Origin: Pseudocoprococcus catus
GTDB lineage: Bacteria; Bacillota; Clostridia; Lachnospirales; Lachnospiraceae
Length of the DNA stretch: 64,000 nt
Assembly: GCF_902381825.1 (NCBI RefSeq)
Contig: NZ_LR698973.1
Span: 2,769,788 to 2,833,787, forward strand
Reading direction: 5' to 3'
A program made the translations under genes and the position numbers. The notes under the pieces are model-generated. The model was given only the letters and a program-made list of their open reading frames with translations, was not told the DNA's origin and ran no database searches. Below, in pieces: positions 26,795 through 36,777 of this stretch; within the stretch, counting starts at the first letter, position 1; every line of letters begins with the position of its first letter.

Positions 26795-28276
26795 ATGTTT
26801 GGATATAAGAAGCTTTCCCTGAATCGAAAGATTATGATGATCGCCGTGGCGGCTATTGTACCGATGATTTGTCTTGTCTGCTATCTGCTCTGGACAATTT
26901 CCTATACGACCGGTGTGTATGCGGACATTACGAACAATGTGGCAGAGGCCAATGAATATGTCCGGGATTTCAAGGAGCGGATTGACTATACCACTTACCT
27001 GGCGGTCATCAACAACAAGAAGATTGATGAGCTGGATGTGGGAACTGTGACGGTCAATGGTATTTTGACGGTGGATCCCTATGCCTATATCGATGAACTG
27101 AAAAGCGTCTGCAATAATCTGGCGCGTTCTGCAACGGTTGAATTGAACAAAAGTCAGATGGTTCGCCTGAAGAATACATTGAATACACTGTCAAATTGTA
27201 TTCATGATCTGGAGAATAATATTGGCCGGGAGAATTCCTATGATCAGAATATGGCCACACTGGATAATGATGTTTATGCACTGACATCTCTGGTGCAGTC
27301 ATGTATCCGTGACTATATTTATGCAGAAACGTTGAATTTCGATCAGATCAAAGCGCAGCTGGATGAGAATAATCGGACAATTTTCTGTTTTACGATTCTG
27401 GCGTCGCTTTTTGTTGTCATTTTGACGGTAGGACTTTCTGTCAGGGCGTCCAGAAACATTACCGGCCCGATACGTAATCTCTGTACACTGACCAGCAGGG
27501 TCGCCGAAGGTGACTTTACGGCACAGACGAAGGATGTGGAGTCAGAGGATGAAATTGCTCTGCTTATGGATAATTTCAACGATATGACCAAGGAGATCGG
27601 TCAGCTTGTGGAAGATATGAAGCGCAACCATGAGACATTGCGGCTGAGCGAGACGAAACTTTTGCAGGCGCAGATCAATCCGCATTTCCTGTATAACACA
27701 CTGGATACGGCAGTGTGGCTGGCGGAGGCGAAACAGAATGATCAGGTGATCCGTCTTCTGACCTATTTGTCTGATTTCTTCCGGACTTCTCTGAGCAATG
27801 GGCAGAACTTTATCACGATCCAGGAGGAGCAGCGGCATATTGAAAGTTATCTGAAGATCCAGCAGTTCCGTTACCAGGATACGCTGGCTTACAACATTGA
27901 TATAGACAAGGCGTTATATAATTTTACGATCCCGAAGCTGCTTTTACAGCCGTTAGTTGAGAATGCTCTGGTTCATGGGATTCGCGGCAAGCGGGGAAAG
28001 GGAAGGATTTCTGTGACCGGCCGTCTGGAAGGGGGCAATATTGTCTTCTGTGTGACGGATGACGGTGTAGGCATGGATGAAGAAAAACTGTATAATCTCA
28101 GGAAGGCTTCTGTGGCCGGAAGTACCCAGTCAGCCAATATAGCGGCCTTTGGCGTGGGCAACGTCAATGAGCGTATCCATATTTATTATGGCGAAAATTA
28201 TGGTTTATTTTTCAAAAGTCAACCGGATGTGGGCACCACAGCAAGGGTTTTGATACCGGCCAGAAATGTTTCGTAA
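26795..28276 (+). CDS. YesM-type membrane sensor histidine kinase
   Basis: 493 residues: membrane helix near 13-36, extracytoplasmic sensor region (about 37-190), second helix near 195-217, HAMP linker (about 218-270), a His_kinase domain with His297 in QINPHFLYNTLD, and an HATPase domain (LQPLVENALVHGI, DDGVGMD, GVGNVNERI). Senses a sugar or a sugar-loaded binding protein outside and phosphorylates the YesN regulator. That the same locus also holds a soluble hybrid kinase is unusual and suggests two inputs into one regulator. Confidence 0.9.
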   Translation: MFGYKKLSLNRKIMMIAVAAIVPMICLVCYLLWTISYTTGVYADITNNVAEANEYVRDFKERIDYTTYLAVINNKKIDELDVGTVTVNGILTVDPYAYIDELKSVCNNLARSATVELNKSQMVRLKNTLNTLSNCIHDLENNIGRENSYDQNMATLDNDVYALTSLVQSCIRDYIYAETLNFDQIKAQLDENNRTIFCFTILASLFVVILTVGLSVRASRNITGPIRNLCTLTSRVAEGDFTAQTKDVESEDEIALLMDNFNDMTKEIGQLVEDMKRNHETLRLSETKLLQAQINPHFLYNTLDTAVWLAEAKQNDQVIRLLTYLSDFFRTSLSNGQNFITIQEEQRHIESYLKIQQFRYQDTLAYNIDIDKALYNFTIPKLLLQPLVENALVHGIRGKRGKGRISVTGRLEGGNIVFCVTDDGVGMDEEKLYNLRKASVAGSTQSANIAAFGVGNVNERIHIYYGENYGLFFKSQPDVGTTARVLIPARNVS

Positions 28277-28321
28277 AAAAATGCACTTTTATCATAAAAA
28301 AGTACACTTTTTTTGAATGGG

Positions 28322-28351
28322 TCAAAACATTCACAAAAAGTTCAAAAAATA
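28322..28351 (+). promoter_or_regulatory. Candidate operator: three direct repeats one helical turn apart
   Basis: TCAAAACA, TCACAAAA and TCAAAAAA start at 28322, 28331 and 28342, i.e. 9-11 bp apart on one face of the helix, about 100 bases before the sugar-binding protein gene. AraC-type regulators typically bind such direct repeats. I see no consensus -35; TATAAG near 28410 could be a -10. Confidence 0.35.
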
Positions 28352-28452
28352 TTAACCTAAAAAAAAGAATCCTCTGTTTCCAAAATTATGGGAATAAGGT
28401 ATGCTTTTCATATAAGATACTTATTGTTTCATAACTAGGAGGAGAAGAGTTT

Positions 28453-29559
28453 ATGAAGAAGAGATTTTTAGGGGTATTATTGTCAGTAGCTATGGTTGCT
28501 GCAGTATTAGCAGGCTGTGGCTCATCAGGTGCTAAAGAAACAGCAGCACCTGCAGGTAGCGAAACAGAAGCTGCAAGCGAAGCAGCATCTGGTGAAACAG
28601 AAGCAGCAGGTAACACAGGTGACGTGATCACAGTTGGTTTTTCACAGGTTGGTGCAGAATCTGACTGGCGTACAGCTAATTCAGAATCTATGAAATCTAC
28701 ATTCAGCACAGAAAACGGTTACAACTTAATTTTCGATGATGCTCAGCAGAAACAGGAGAATCAGATCGCAGCAATCCGTAACTTCATCCAGCAGGAAGTT
28801 GATTACATTGTTCTTGCACCTGTAACAGAATCCGGTTGGGATACAGTTCTTCAGGAAGCTAAAGATGCAGAAATTCCAGTTATTATCGTTGACCGTATGG
28901 TAGATGTTTCTGATGACAGCCTTTACACAGCCTGGGTTGGTTCCAACTTCAAACTGGAAGGTCAGAAAGCATGCGAATGGTTAAAACAGTACGCAGCAGC
29001 AAAGAACATGAGTGAAGTTAATATCGTAGATATTCAGGGTACAATCGGTGCATCCGCTCAGATCGGACGTACAGAAGCCCTCAACGAAGCAGTAGAAGCT
29101 AATGGCTGGAATCTGTTAGCTCAGCAGACAGGTGAATTCACACAGGCTAAAGGCCAGGAAGTTATGGAATCTATGCTGAAACAGTATGACAACATCAACG
29201 TTGTATACTGCGAGAACGATAATGAAGCATTTGGTGCAATCGAAGCTATCAAAGCAGCTGGTAAGACAGTTGGTCCTGACGGTGACATTCTTGTAATGTC
29301 CTTCGATACAACAAAACAGGGTATTACAGATACATTATCAGGTGATATCATTGTTAACACAGAGTGTAATCCTCTTCATGGCCCACGTGTAGAACAGATT
29401 ATCAAACAGCTTCAGGCTGGAGAAACACCAGAAAAACAGGCATATGTAGAAGAAGGTATCTACGCTCATGGTTCTGATGTAGCATCCGTTTCAATCGACG
29501 GTACAGATTATGAAGTTACAGAAGTAACACAGGATGTTGTAGACGCTCGTGCATACTAA
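28453..29559 (+). CDS. ytfQ: Sugar ABC transporter substrate-binding lipoprotein (YtfQ-like)
   Basis: 368 residues with a lipoprotein signal (LAGC, lipidated Cys22) and an Ala/Glu/Thr linker, then a periplasmic-binding protein type 1 domain (Peripla_BP_4). The stretches SDWRTANSESMKSTF and VLAPVTESGWDTVLQEAKDA are characteristic of the YtfQ branch, which in E. coli binds galactofuranose; related proteins bind arabinofuranose or other pentoses. Because arabinose genes follow, L-arabinose (possibly furanose form) is the best guess. Codon use is notably biased (many A-ending, few rare codons), as expected for a highly expressed gene. Confidence 0.88.
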   Translation: MKKRFLGVLLSVAMVAAVLAGCGSSGAKETAAPAGSETEAASEAASGETEAAGNTGDVITVGFSQVGAESDWRTANSESMKSTFSTENGYNLIFDDAQQKQENQIAAIRNFIQQEVDYIVLAPVTESGWDTVLQEAKDAEIPVIIVDRMVDVSDDSLYTAWVGSNFKLEGQKACEWLKQYAAAKNMSEVNIVDIQGTIGASAQIGRTEALNEAVEANGWNLLAQQTGEFTQAKGQEVMESMLKQYDNINVVYCENDNEAFGAIEAIKAAGKTVGPDGDILVMSFDTTKQGITDTLSGDIIVNTECNPLHGPRVEQIIKQLQAGETPEKQAYVEEGIYAHGSDVASVSIDGTDYEVTEVTQDVVDARAY

Positions 29560-29593
29560 AATTTATAGGAATTAATTTTCCGGGAACATAGTG

Positions 29594-29646
29594 ATTGGCG
29601 TGGTAGAAAGAGGCAGAAGCCTGGAATGCTGCCACGCCAATTTTAT
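29594..29646 (+). terminator. Partial terminator after the sugar-binding protein
   Basis: ATTGGCGTGGTAG (29594-29606) pairs perfectly with CTGCCACGCCAAT (29629-29641), followed by TTT. Likely reduces read-through into the ATPase and permease genes. Confidence 0.75.
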
Positions 29647-29722
29647 GCTTATACGTTACATGTCAACTTACCCGAAATGGGAGAGATTTTAGAGAGAGAA
29701 TTTGAAAGCAGGTGAATGCTAT

Positions 29723-31240
29723 ATGTCCAATGATGTTGTTTTAAGTATGAGAGATATCTCGAAAACATTTCCGGGTGTCAAAGCATTGCAGCATGTAGAT
29801 TTTACGCTTCGCAAAGGTGAAATCCATGCATTAATGGGAGAGAACGGAGCCGGCAAGTCCACACTGATCAAGGTGCTTACCGGAGTACATAGTTTAGACG
29901 GCGGTGAGATCAGAATAGCGGGTTCTGATGCACCGATTATCAATAAATCCCCGCAGGATGCCCAGAACCACGGTATCAGTACCGTGTATCAGGAAGTTAA
30001 TCTTTGTCCGAATCTGTCAGTGGCGGAGAACCTTTTTATCGGACGTGAGCCGAGAAAGTTTGGTTTTATTGACTGGCATACAATGAATAAGAAAGCAACA
30101 GAGCTCTTGAAGAGTCTGGATATTGATGCAAGAGCAACTGATAAATTAGAGGAATGCTCTCTGGCGAAGCAGCAGATGATCGCCATTGCCAGAGCGGTAG
30201 ATATGAAGTGCCAGGTTCTGATTCTGGATGAACCGACATCTTCTCTGGATGATGAAGAAGTTGAGAAACTTTTCGTATTGATGAGACGTCTTCAAAAAGA
30301 AGGCGTTGGTATTATCTTTGTTACGCATTTCCTTGAGCAGGTATATGCGGTCTGTGACCGGATTACTGTTCTTCGAAATGGTACACTGGTTGGAGAGTAT
30401 CCTGTAAAGGAACTGCCTAGAGTAGAACTGGTTGCAAAGATGATGGGCAAGAACTTTGATGATCTGGCAGATATCAAGGGAGATCATAAAGTACTTGAGA
30501 AGTTTGAACCGGTTATCGAAGCTGAACAGGTTGGAAGAAAAGGCAGTATCAAACCGTTTGATTTTGCTGTCAACAAAGGTGAGGTTGTGGGCCTGACAGG
30601 TCTTCTGGGTTCCGGACGTTCCGAACTGGTGCGTGCCATTTACGGTGCGGACAAGCCGGATACAGGTAAGATCAAGGTCAACGGCAAGGAAGTGAAGATC
30701 AATTCTCCGCTGGATGCCATGAAACAGGGTATGGCTTATCTGCCTGAGGACAGAAAGAAAGATGGTATCCTTGCTGATCTGTCTGTACGTGAGAACATCA
30801 TTATCGCACTTCAGGCGAAGAGAGGCATGTTCCATCCGATGAGCAGAAAAGAGATGGAGGAGGCCGCAGACAAATATATCGATATGCTGCAGATTAAGAC
30901 AGCCAGCAGAGAGACACCGATTAAGAGTCTTTCCGGTGGTAACCAGCAGAAGGTGATTATCGGCAGATGGCTTCTGACCAATCCGGATTATCTGATTCTG
31001 GATGAGCCGACACGAGGTATCGATATCGGTACAAAGACTGAGATCCAGAAACTGGTGCTTGACCTGGCCGACCAGGGCATGGCCGTTACATTTATTTCTT
31101 CCGAAGTTGAGGAAATGCTTCGTACATGTTCACGTATGGGTGTTCTCCGAGACGGCAAGAAGGTCGGCGAGATTTCCGGCGACCAGCTGACACAGGAAGG
31201 CGTTATGAAAGCAATAGCAGGAGGTGACAGCAATGAATAA
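29723..31240 (+). CDS. ytfR: Sugar ABC transporter ATP-binding protein (YtfR-like)
   Basis: 505 residues with two tandem ATPase domains, the RbsA/MglA/YtfR layout. The first has Walker A GENGAGKST and Walker B LILDEPTSSLD. The second has a degenerate Walker A (GLLGSGRSE), signature SGGNQQKV and Walker B LILDEPTRGID. AGGTGA at 29710-29715 supports ATG 29723. Powers uptake through the two permeases that follow. The next gene starts 8 bases before its stop, so they are translationally coupled. Confidence 0.92.
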   Translation: MSNDVVLSMRDISKTFPGVKALQHVDFTLRKGEIHALMGENGAGKSTLIKVLTGVHSLDGGEIRIAGSDAPIINKSPQDAQNHGISTVYQEVNLCPNLSVAENLFIGREPRKFGFIDWHTMNKKATELLKSLDIDARATDKLEECSLAKQQMIAIARAVDMKCQVLILDEPTSSLDDEEVEKLFVLMRRLQKEGVGIIFVTHFLEQVYAVCDRITVLRNGTLVGEYPVKELPRVELVAKMMGKNFDDLADIKGDHKVLEKFEPVIEAEQVGRKGSIKPFDFAVNKGEVVGLTGLLGSGRSELVRAIYGADKPDTGKIKVNGKEVKINSPLDAMKQGMAYLPEDRKKDGILADLSVRENIIIALQAKRGMFHPMSRKEMEEAADKYIDMLQIKTASRETPIKSLSGGNQQKVIIGRWLLTNPDYLILDEPTRGIDIGTKTEIQKLVLDLADQGMAVTFISSEVEEMLRTCSRMGVLRDGKKVGEISGDQLTQEGVMKAIAGGDSNE

Positions 31241-32288
31241 GAATTCGATTAAGAAAATAACATCCATGCGCTTGTTTTTGCCAATCGTATGTCTGGTTGC
31301 TGTTTTATTAGTGAATTTGATTACGACACCGGGATTCTTCAAGGTTTCCATTAATAATGGTGTTTTATATGGTTACATTGTTGACGTTGTCAACCGTGCA
31401 TCCGAGCTGGTTATTCTGGCTGTCGGTATGACACTGGTTACGGCTGCTTCCGGCGGTCAGGATATCAGTGTTGGTGCAGTTATGGCTGTTGCAGCAGCTG
31501 TCTGCTGTCAGATCCTTTCCGGTGGTGAAGTATCTGTTACTGAGCTGGCTGCTCCGATGGGTCTGGCAATTATTGCAGCTATTCTGGCTTCTGCACTCTG
31601 CGGTGCCTTTAATGGTTTCCTTGTAGCCAAGATGAATATTCAGCCGATGGTTGCCACACTGATTCTGTATACAGCAGGACGTGGTATCGGACAGCTGATC
31701 ACAGCAGGTCAGATTACATATGTCCGTGTGGATTCTTATAAGGTATTTGGTGGTTATATCGGCAAGATTCCTGTACCGACACCGATTTTCCTGGCGATTA
31801 TCGTTGTTATCATTGTGAATCTGATCCTGAAGAAAACAGCCCTTGGTCTGTATATTGAAAGTGTTGGTATCAATGGTACGGCTTCCAGACTGGTTGGTCT
31901 GAATTCAACACTGATCAAATTCCTGACATACGTGATCTGCGGTGTGTTGGCAGGTATCGCAGGTATTATCGCATCCAGCCGTATTTATTCAGCCGATGTC
32001 AACAACATTGGCCTGAACCTTGAAATGGATGCCATCCTTGCAGTTGCTCTTGGCGGCAATGTACTGGGCGGCGGTAAGTTCAGTCTGATGGGCTCCGTTA
32101 TCGGTGCTTATACGATCCAGGCTCTGACAACAACGCTTTATGCGATGAATGTTAAAGCCGATCAGCTGCCGGTTTACAAGGCCATCGTTGTCGTTATTAT
32201 TGTTACCCTGCAGAGCCCTGTATTCCAGAGTTTCATTGCAAAACAGCGTGCAAAAAAAGCTGCAGCAGCAGTAGAGGGAGGTAAATAA
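31233..32288 (+). CDS. ytfT: Sugar ABC transporter permease (YtfT-like)
   Basis: 351 residues with eight to ten hydrophobic segments, BPD_transp_2 family. It contains the typical GGQDISVGAVMAVAAAV and ALGGNVLGGGKFSLMGSVIG stretches. One half of the membrane channel for the sugar captured by the YtfQ-like protein. ATG 31233 follows GGAGGTG at 31220-31226. Confidence 0.92.
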   Translation: MNKNSIKKITSMRLFLPIVCLVAVLLVNLITTPGFFKVSINNGVLYGYIVDVVNRASELVILAVGMTLVTAASGGQDISVGAVMAVAAAVCCQILSGGEVSVTELAAPMGLAIIAAILASALCGAFNGFLVAKMNIQPMVATLILYTAGRGIGQLITAGQITYVRVDSYKVFGGYIGKIPVPTPIFLAIIVVIIVNLILKKTALGLYIESVGINGTASRLVGLNSTLIKFLTYVICGVLAGIAGIIASSRIYSADVNNIGLNLEMDAILAVALGGNVLGGGKFSLMGSVIGAYTIQALTTTLYAMNVKADQLPVYKAIVVVIIVTLQSPVFQSFIAKQRAKKAAAAVEGGK

Positions 32289-32290
32289 TC

Positions 32291-33328
32291 ATGGCTAAGT
32301 TAAAAACAACCACAGATTCAAACAGAAAGATTAACGGCAATACCTTCCTTTTGATTATCACAATTGCACTTTTTGCGATCATGTATATCGCAGGTATGGT
32401 TATTTTCGCAGATAAGGGTTTTGCAAAACCACAGATGTTTCTGAACCTGTTCATTTCCAATGCCGGTCTGCTGGTTATTGCAGTTGGTCAGACGATCGTT
32501 ATGATCACAGGCGGTATTGATATTTCTGTTGGTTCTATTACAGCGTTAGTTTGTATGGTTATGGCCAATCAGATGGAGAATCACGGCATGAGTGCTTATG
32601 CAGCGATTGCGGTAGCACTGCTCATTGGTCTGGCTTTCGGTATTGTACAGGGCTTCCTGATTTCTTATCTGGAGATCCAGCCATTCATTGTCAGCCTGGC
32701 AGGTCTGTTCTTTGGCCGTGGTATGACTTCCATGGTCAGCACAGAGATGATTTCTATCAAGAATGAAACATTCCTTGCATGGGCCAATGCAAAGATTTAT
32801 CTGCCGTTTATCGGTTCTTACAGTAAGAGCGGGAAGTTCCATCCGGCTTACATTTATCCGACAGTTATCATTGCTCTGATTATCGTAGCGATTATCGCAG
32901 TTGTTATGAAATATACCAAATTCGGCCGTGAAGTTTACGCTGTGGGCGGTAATGCACAGAGCGCGTTAATGATGGGTCTGAATGTTAAGAGAATCAAATT
33001 TAAAGCTTATGTACTTGAAGGTCTGCTTGCAGGCTGCGGCGGTTTCTTATTCTGCTTAAACAGCTGTGCAGGTTTCGTAGAACAGGCCAAAGGTCTTGAA
33101 ATGGATGCCATTTCTGCATCCGTTATCGGCGGTACACTGTTAAGCGGTGGTGTGGGTACACCATTCGGCACCATCTTCGGTGTTCTGATCAAAGGTACCA
33201 TCACAAGCTTGATCACCACACAGGGTACATTGTCCAGCTGGTGGGTACGTATCGTACTTTCCGCACTGCTTTGCTTCTTCATCGTATTACAGGCAATTTT
33301 TACCCGCATGAAGAAGAAAAACGCTTAA
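32291..33328 (+). CDS. yjfF: Sugar ABC transporter permease (YjfF-like)
   Basis: 345 residues, BPD_transp_2 family, second channel subunit. GGIDISVGSITALVCMV near residue 75 and VIGGTLLSGGVGTPFGT near 275 are the family landmarks. It starts 2 bases after the preceding stop with GGAGGT upstream. The presence of two different permeases is characteristic of the YtfQRT-YjfF system rather than the ribose or xylose systems, which use one. Confidence 0.92.
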   Translation: MAKLKTTTDSNRKINGNTFLLIITIALFAIMYIAGMVIFADKGFAKPQMFLNLFISNAGLLVIAVGQTIVMITGGIDISVGSITALVCMVMANQMENHGMSAYAAIAVALLIGLAFGIVQGFLISYLEIQPFIVSLAGLFFGRGMTSMVSTEMISIKNETFLAWANAKIYLPFIGSYSKSGKFHPAYIYPTVIIALIIVAIIAVVMKYTKFGREVYAVGGNAQSALMMGLNVKRIKFKAYVLEGLLAGCGGFLFCLNSCAGFVEQAKGLEMDAISASVIGGTLLSGGVGTPFGTIFGVLIKGTITSLITTQGTLSSWWVRIVLSALLCFFIVLQAIFTRMKKKNA

Positions 33329-33343
33329 CATTGACTTAAGCAT

Positions 33344-33420
33344 GCGCAGAAATTCAGGTAAGAAATATGTCTGCACGGCAGACCTGAATTCCGCGCCAAG
33401 TTTCGTATATACTCAACTTG
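33344..33420 (+). promoter_or_regulatory. Long stem-loop and inverted repeat upstream of araA
   Basis: GCGCAGAAATTCAGGT (33344-33359) pairs with ACCTGAATTCCGCGC (33382-33396), with a nested GTCTGC-acg-GCAGAC hairpin inside. Directly after come CAAGTT (33397-33402) and AACTTG (33415-33420), an inverted repeat flanking a TATACT. No T run is present, so it is more likely an mRNA-processing or operator region than a terminator. Confidence 0.45.
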
Positions 33421-33446
33421 AACATACACAGAAAGGAATTAAAAAC

Positions 33447-34943
33447 ATGTTAAAGGTGAAAAATTATCAGTTCTGGTTTTGTACAGGTTCACAGGATCTG
33501 TACGGTGATGAGTGCCTGTCCCATGTGGCAGCACATTCCAAAGAAATCGTAGAAAAACTCAATGCATCAGGCAATCTTCCATATGAGGTTGTATGGAAAC
33601 CAACCCTGATCACCAATGAATTAATTCGTAAAACGATGAATGAGGCCAATATGGATGATAATTGTGCCGGCATTATCACATGGATGCATACTTTTTCACC
33701 GGCAAAATCCTGGATCCTCGGCCTTCAGGAACTGAGAAAACCTTTGCTTCATCTGCATACACAGTATAATCGTGAAATCCCATACGATACCATTGATATG
33801 GATTTTATGAATGAGAATCAGGCAGCTCACGGTGACAGAGAATACGGTCATATTTTTTCCCGTCTCCATATGGAACGTAAGGTGATCATGGGATACTGGG
33901 AAGACAAAGCCACACAGGACAGAATCGGTTCCTGGATGCGTACAGCCGTAGGTGTTCTTGAGAGCAGTCATATCCGTGTGATGCGTATCGCTGACAATAT
34001 GAGAAATGTTGCGGTTACAGAGGGCGATAAGGTTGAAGCGCAGATCAAATTCGGCTGGGAAGTGGATGCTTATCCGGTAAATGAAATCGCAGAAGCAGTG
34101 AAAGCTGTTTCAAAGGCAGATATTGATGCACTGGTAGAAGAATACTACAGCACATATAATATTTTACTTGAAGGCAGAGATGAGAAGGAATTCCGCCAGC
34201 ATGTGGCTGTTCAGGCCGGTATTGAAATCGGTTTTGAACGTTTCCTTGAGGAAAAAAATTATCAGGCTATTGTTACGCACTTTGGTGACTTAGGTGCCCT
34301 GCAGCAGCTTCCGGGTCTGGCTATCCAGAGACTGATGGCTAAAGGCTATGGTTTCGGTGCGGAAGGTGACTGGAAGACAGCAGCTATGGTACGTCTGATG
34401 AAGATTATGACAGCGGGCATGAAGGATGCTAAAGGTACATCCTTTATGGAAGATTATACATATAATCTTGTACCGGGCAAAGAAGGTATCCTTCAGTCCC
34501 ATATGTTGGAAGTTTGCCCGACAATTGCAGATGGCCCTATTTCTATCAAAGAGCAGCCATTATCCATGGGTGACAGAGAAGATCCTGCAAGACTTGTATT
34601 TACAGCTAAAGAGGGCAAGGCTATTGCCACATCCCTTATCGATCTGGGCAATCGTTTCCGTCTGATCATCAATGACGTAAACTGCAAGAAGACAGAGAAA
34701 CCAATGCCGAAGCTTCCGGTTGCAACTGCATTCTGGACACCGGAACCAAATCTTCAGACAGGTGCTGAAGCATGGATCCTGGCAGGCGGTGCACATCATA
34801 CAGCTTTCTCCTATGACCTGACGGCTGAGCAGATGGGTGACTGGGCAAACAGCATGGGCATTGAAGCTGTTTATATCGACAAAGACACAACAATCAGACA
34901 GTTTAACAATGAGCTGAAATGGAATTCCATTTACTATCGTTAA
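33447..34943 (+). CDS. araA: L-arabinose isomerase
   Basis: 498 residues, full length for AraA. The start KVKNYQFWFCTGSQDLYGDE and internal CAGIITWMHTFSPAKSWI are diagnostic of the family, and the C-terminus holds GGAHHTAFSYDLTAEQM. Converts L-arabinose to L-ribulose in the cytoplasm, using Mn2+ or similar. The ATG at 33447 follows AAAGGA at 33432-33437; the longer frame from 33342 reads through the hairpin. First catabolic gene of the pentose locus, directly after the transporter. Confidence 0.95.
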   Translation: MLKVKNYQFWFCTGSQDLYGDECLSHVAAHSKEIVEKLNASGNLPYEVVWKPTLITNELIRKTMNEANMDDNCAGIITWMHTFSPAKSWILGLQELRKPLLHLHTQYNREIPYDTIDMDFMNENQAAHGDREYGHIFSRLHMERKVIMGYWEDKATQDRIGSWMRTAVGVLESSHIRVMRIADNMRNVAVTEGDKVEAQIKFGWEVDAYPVNEIAEAVKAVSKADIDALVEEYYSTYNILLEGRDEKEFRQHVAVQAGIEIGFERFLEEKNYQAIVTHFGDLGALQQLPGLAIQRLMAKGYGFGAEGDWKTAAMVRLMKIMTAGMKDAKGTSFMEDYTYNLVPGKEGILQSHMLEVCPTIADGPISIKEQPLSMGDREDPARLVFTAKEGKAIATSLIDLGNRFRLIINDVNCKKTEKPMPKLPVATAFWTPEPNLQTGAEAWILAGGAHHTAFSYDLTAEQMGDWANSMGIEAVYIDKDTTIRQFNNELKWNSIYYR

Positions 34944-34985
34944 ATTGATTAGAAGACAGGCAGCTGCGATAGTGTGGTATAAACC

Positions 34986-35075
34986 GCAGGCAGCTGCCTG
35001 CCTGTGGTTATAGAGATGGACAATGTTTGAATTGGACAGAGCATCCATTTCAAAGCAGGATTCGACAGCGAATCC
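34986..35075 (+). promoter_or_regulatory. Intercistronic hairpins between araA and the kinase gene
   Basis: A perfect 16-bp palindrome GCAGGCAGCTGCCTGC (34986-35001), overlapping a larger pairing with 34956-34967, and a second hairpin GGATTCG-acag-CGAATCC (35058-35075) ending 7 bases before the kinase AGGAGGA ribosome site. Neither has a T run. Probably mRNA stabilising or processing elements, or control of kinase translation. Confidence 0.45.
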
Positions 35076-35093
35076 ATGAATCAGGAGGATAGA

Positions 35094-36689
35094 ATGGCAG
35101 ATTTAAAAGCAATTATTGAGAGCGGCAAAACAGCACTGGGTATTGAATTCGGTTCAACCAGAATCAAGGCAGTGCTCATCGATGAATCATTCAAACCAAT
35201 CGCTTCCGGCAGTTACAGCTGGGAGAATCAGCTGATCGACGGTTTCTGGACATATTCCCTGGATGATATCTGGAAGGGTTTAAGAGACTGCTACAAGAGC
35301 CTGGTAGCAGATGTGAAAGAAAAATACGGTGCAGAGCTGACCAGGATCGGCAGCATCGGTTTCAGTGCCATGATGCATGGCTATATGGCCTTTGATGAAA
35401 AGGGCGAGCTGCTTGTACCGTTCCGTACATGGCGAAACAGCACGACAGGTCAGGCGGCTGAAGCACTGACAGAATTATTTAATTACAATATTCCTCAGAG
35501 ATGGAGTATTTCCCATTTATATCAGGCGATTTTAAATGGGGAGGAACATGTCGATCAGATCAGTTATCTGACAACGCTGGCGGGCTACATCCACTGGCAG
35601 CTGACAGGGCGGAAAGTCCTTGGCATCGGCGATGCTTCCGGTATGTTTCCGATCAATGACAAGACCCATCAGTATGATGAGACAATGGTTGAGAAGTTTG
35701 GCAAGCTTATTGAAGATAAACATTATCCATGGACATTAACAGGTATTCTTCCGAAAATCCTTGTGGCCGGAGAATCTGCCGGTGTGCTGACAGAAGAGGG
35801 AGCCAAGCTTCTGGATGAAAGCGGCAAATTGCAGGCAGGTATCCCACTGTGTCCGCCGGAGGGTGATGCAGGTACAGGTATGGCAGCTACCAACAGCATT
35901 GGTGTTCGTACAGGTAATGTTTCTGCCGGTACATCTGTTTTTGCCATGGTGGTTCTGGAAGACCAGTTAAAGGCCGTTTATCCGGAGATCGATATGGTGA
36001 CAACACCTGTGGGCAGTCCGGTAGCTATGGTGCATGCCAATAACTGTACATCCGAGATCAATGCCTGGGTAGGCCTTTTCAGAGAATTTGCGGAGCTGTT
36101 CGGCATGGATATCAGTCAGAATGACCTCTTTGAGAAATTATTCAAAGTGGCCATGGAGGGTGATGCAGACTGTGGTGATATGATGTCTTACGGTTACTAT
36201 TCAGGGGAAAATATTACCGATATCACAGAGGGCCGTCCACTTTTTGTGAGAAAACCAACCAGCCGATTCAGTCTTGCTAACTTTATGCGTCTGCATTTGA
36301 GCAGTGCCCTGGGTGCCCTGAAAGTAGGTATGGATATTCTGATCAAGAAAGAGCATGTGGCCATTGATAAGATTTACGGTCACGGTGGTTATTTTACCAC
36401 AAAAGGTGTGGGACAAAAGCTTCTGGCAGCTGCCATTGATACACCGGTATCCGTTATGGAGACAGCCGGCGAGGGCGGTCCATGGGGGATGGCACTGCTG
36501 GCATCTTATCTGACATGGAAGGGTGAAGACGAAACACTTCAGAATTATCTGGAGGGCAAAGTATTTGCCGGAAATGCAGGTACAAGTGAAGAACCGGATG
36601 CAAAGGATATCGAAGGTTTTGAGAAGTTTATTGAGAATTACAAAGGTGCAATAGCAGTTGAAAAGACAGCATCAGAAGTGATAAAATAA
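35094..36689 (+). CDS. FGGY-family carbohydrate kinase, probable L-ribulokinase
   Basis: 531 residues with the FGGY fold: N-terminal phosphate motif [15 protein letters not shown], substrate region [11 protein letters not shown], and the C-terminal ATP-binding motifs [21 protein letters not shown] and [12 protein letters not shown]. It is not a classical AraB (no close match to its N-terminus); it belongs to a Clostridia group of FGGY kinases found beside araA and araD, so phosphorylation of L-ribulose is inferred from position. AGGAGGA at 35083-35089 supports ATG 35094. Confidence 0.85.
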   Translation: MADLKAIIESGKTALGIEFGSTRIKAVLIDESFKPIASGSYSWENQLIDGFWTYSLDDIWKGLRDCYKSLVADVKEKYGAELTRIGSIGFSAMMHGYMAFDEKGELLVPFRTWRNSTTGQAAEALTELFNYNIPQRWSISHLYQAILNGEEHVDQISYLTTLAGYIHWQLTGRKVLGIGDASGMFPINDKTHQYDETMVEKFGKLIEDKHYPWTLTGILPKILVAGESAGVLTEEGAKLLDESGKLQAGIPLCPPEGDAGTGMAATNSIGVRTGNVSAGTSVFAMVVLEDQLKAVYPEIDMVTTPVGSPVAMVHANNCTSEINAWVGLFREFAELFGMDISQNDLFEKLFKVAMEGDADCGDMMSYGYYSGENITDITEGRPLFVRKPTSRFSLANFMRLHLSSALGALKVGMDILIKKEHVAIDKIYGHGGYFTTKGVGQKLLAAAIDTPVSVMETAGEGGPWGMALLASYLTWKGEDETLQNYLEGKVFAGNAGTSEEPDAKDIEGFEKFIENYKGAIAVEKTASEVIK

Positions 36690-36777
36690 ACGTGTCATTT
36701 GGCATCGGGATTCACAAGAGAATGTTGATGCGGGAAGTTTAAAAAGCCTTTATGGCAGAAAAGAGGGTGTTAGTCGA

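Noticed and set aside
28277..28321. AAAAAGTACACTTTTTT as a terminator after the YesM gene
   Set aside because: The stem is only A-T pairs around a short centre and would be too weak; it may instead be part of the control region.
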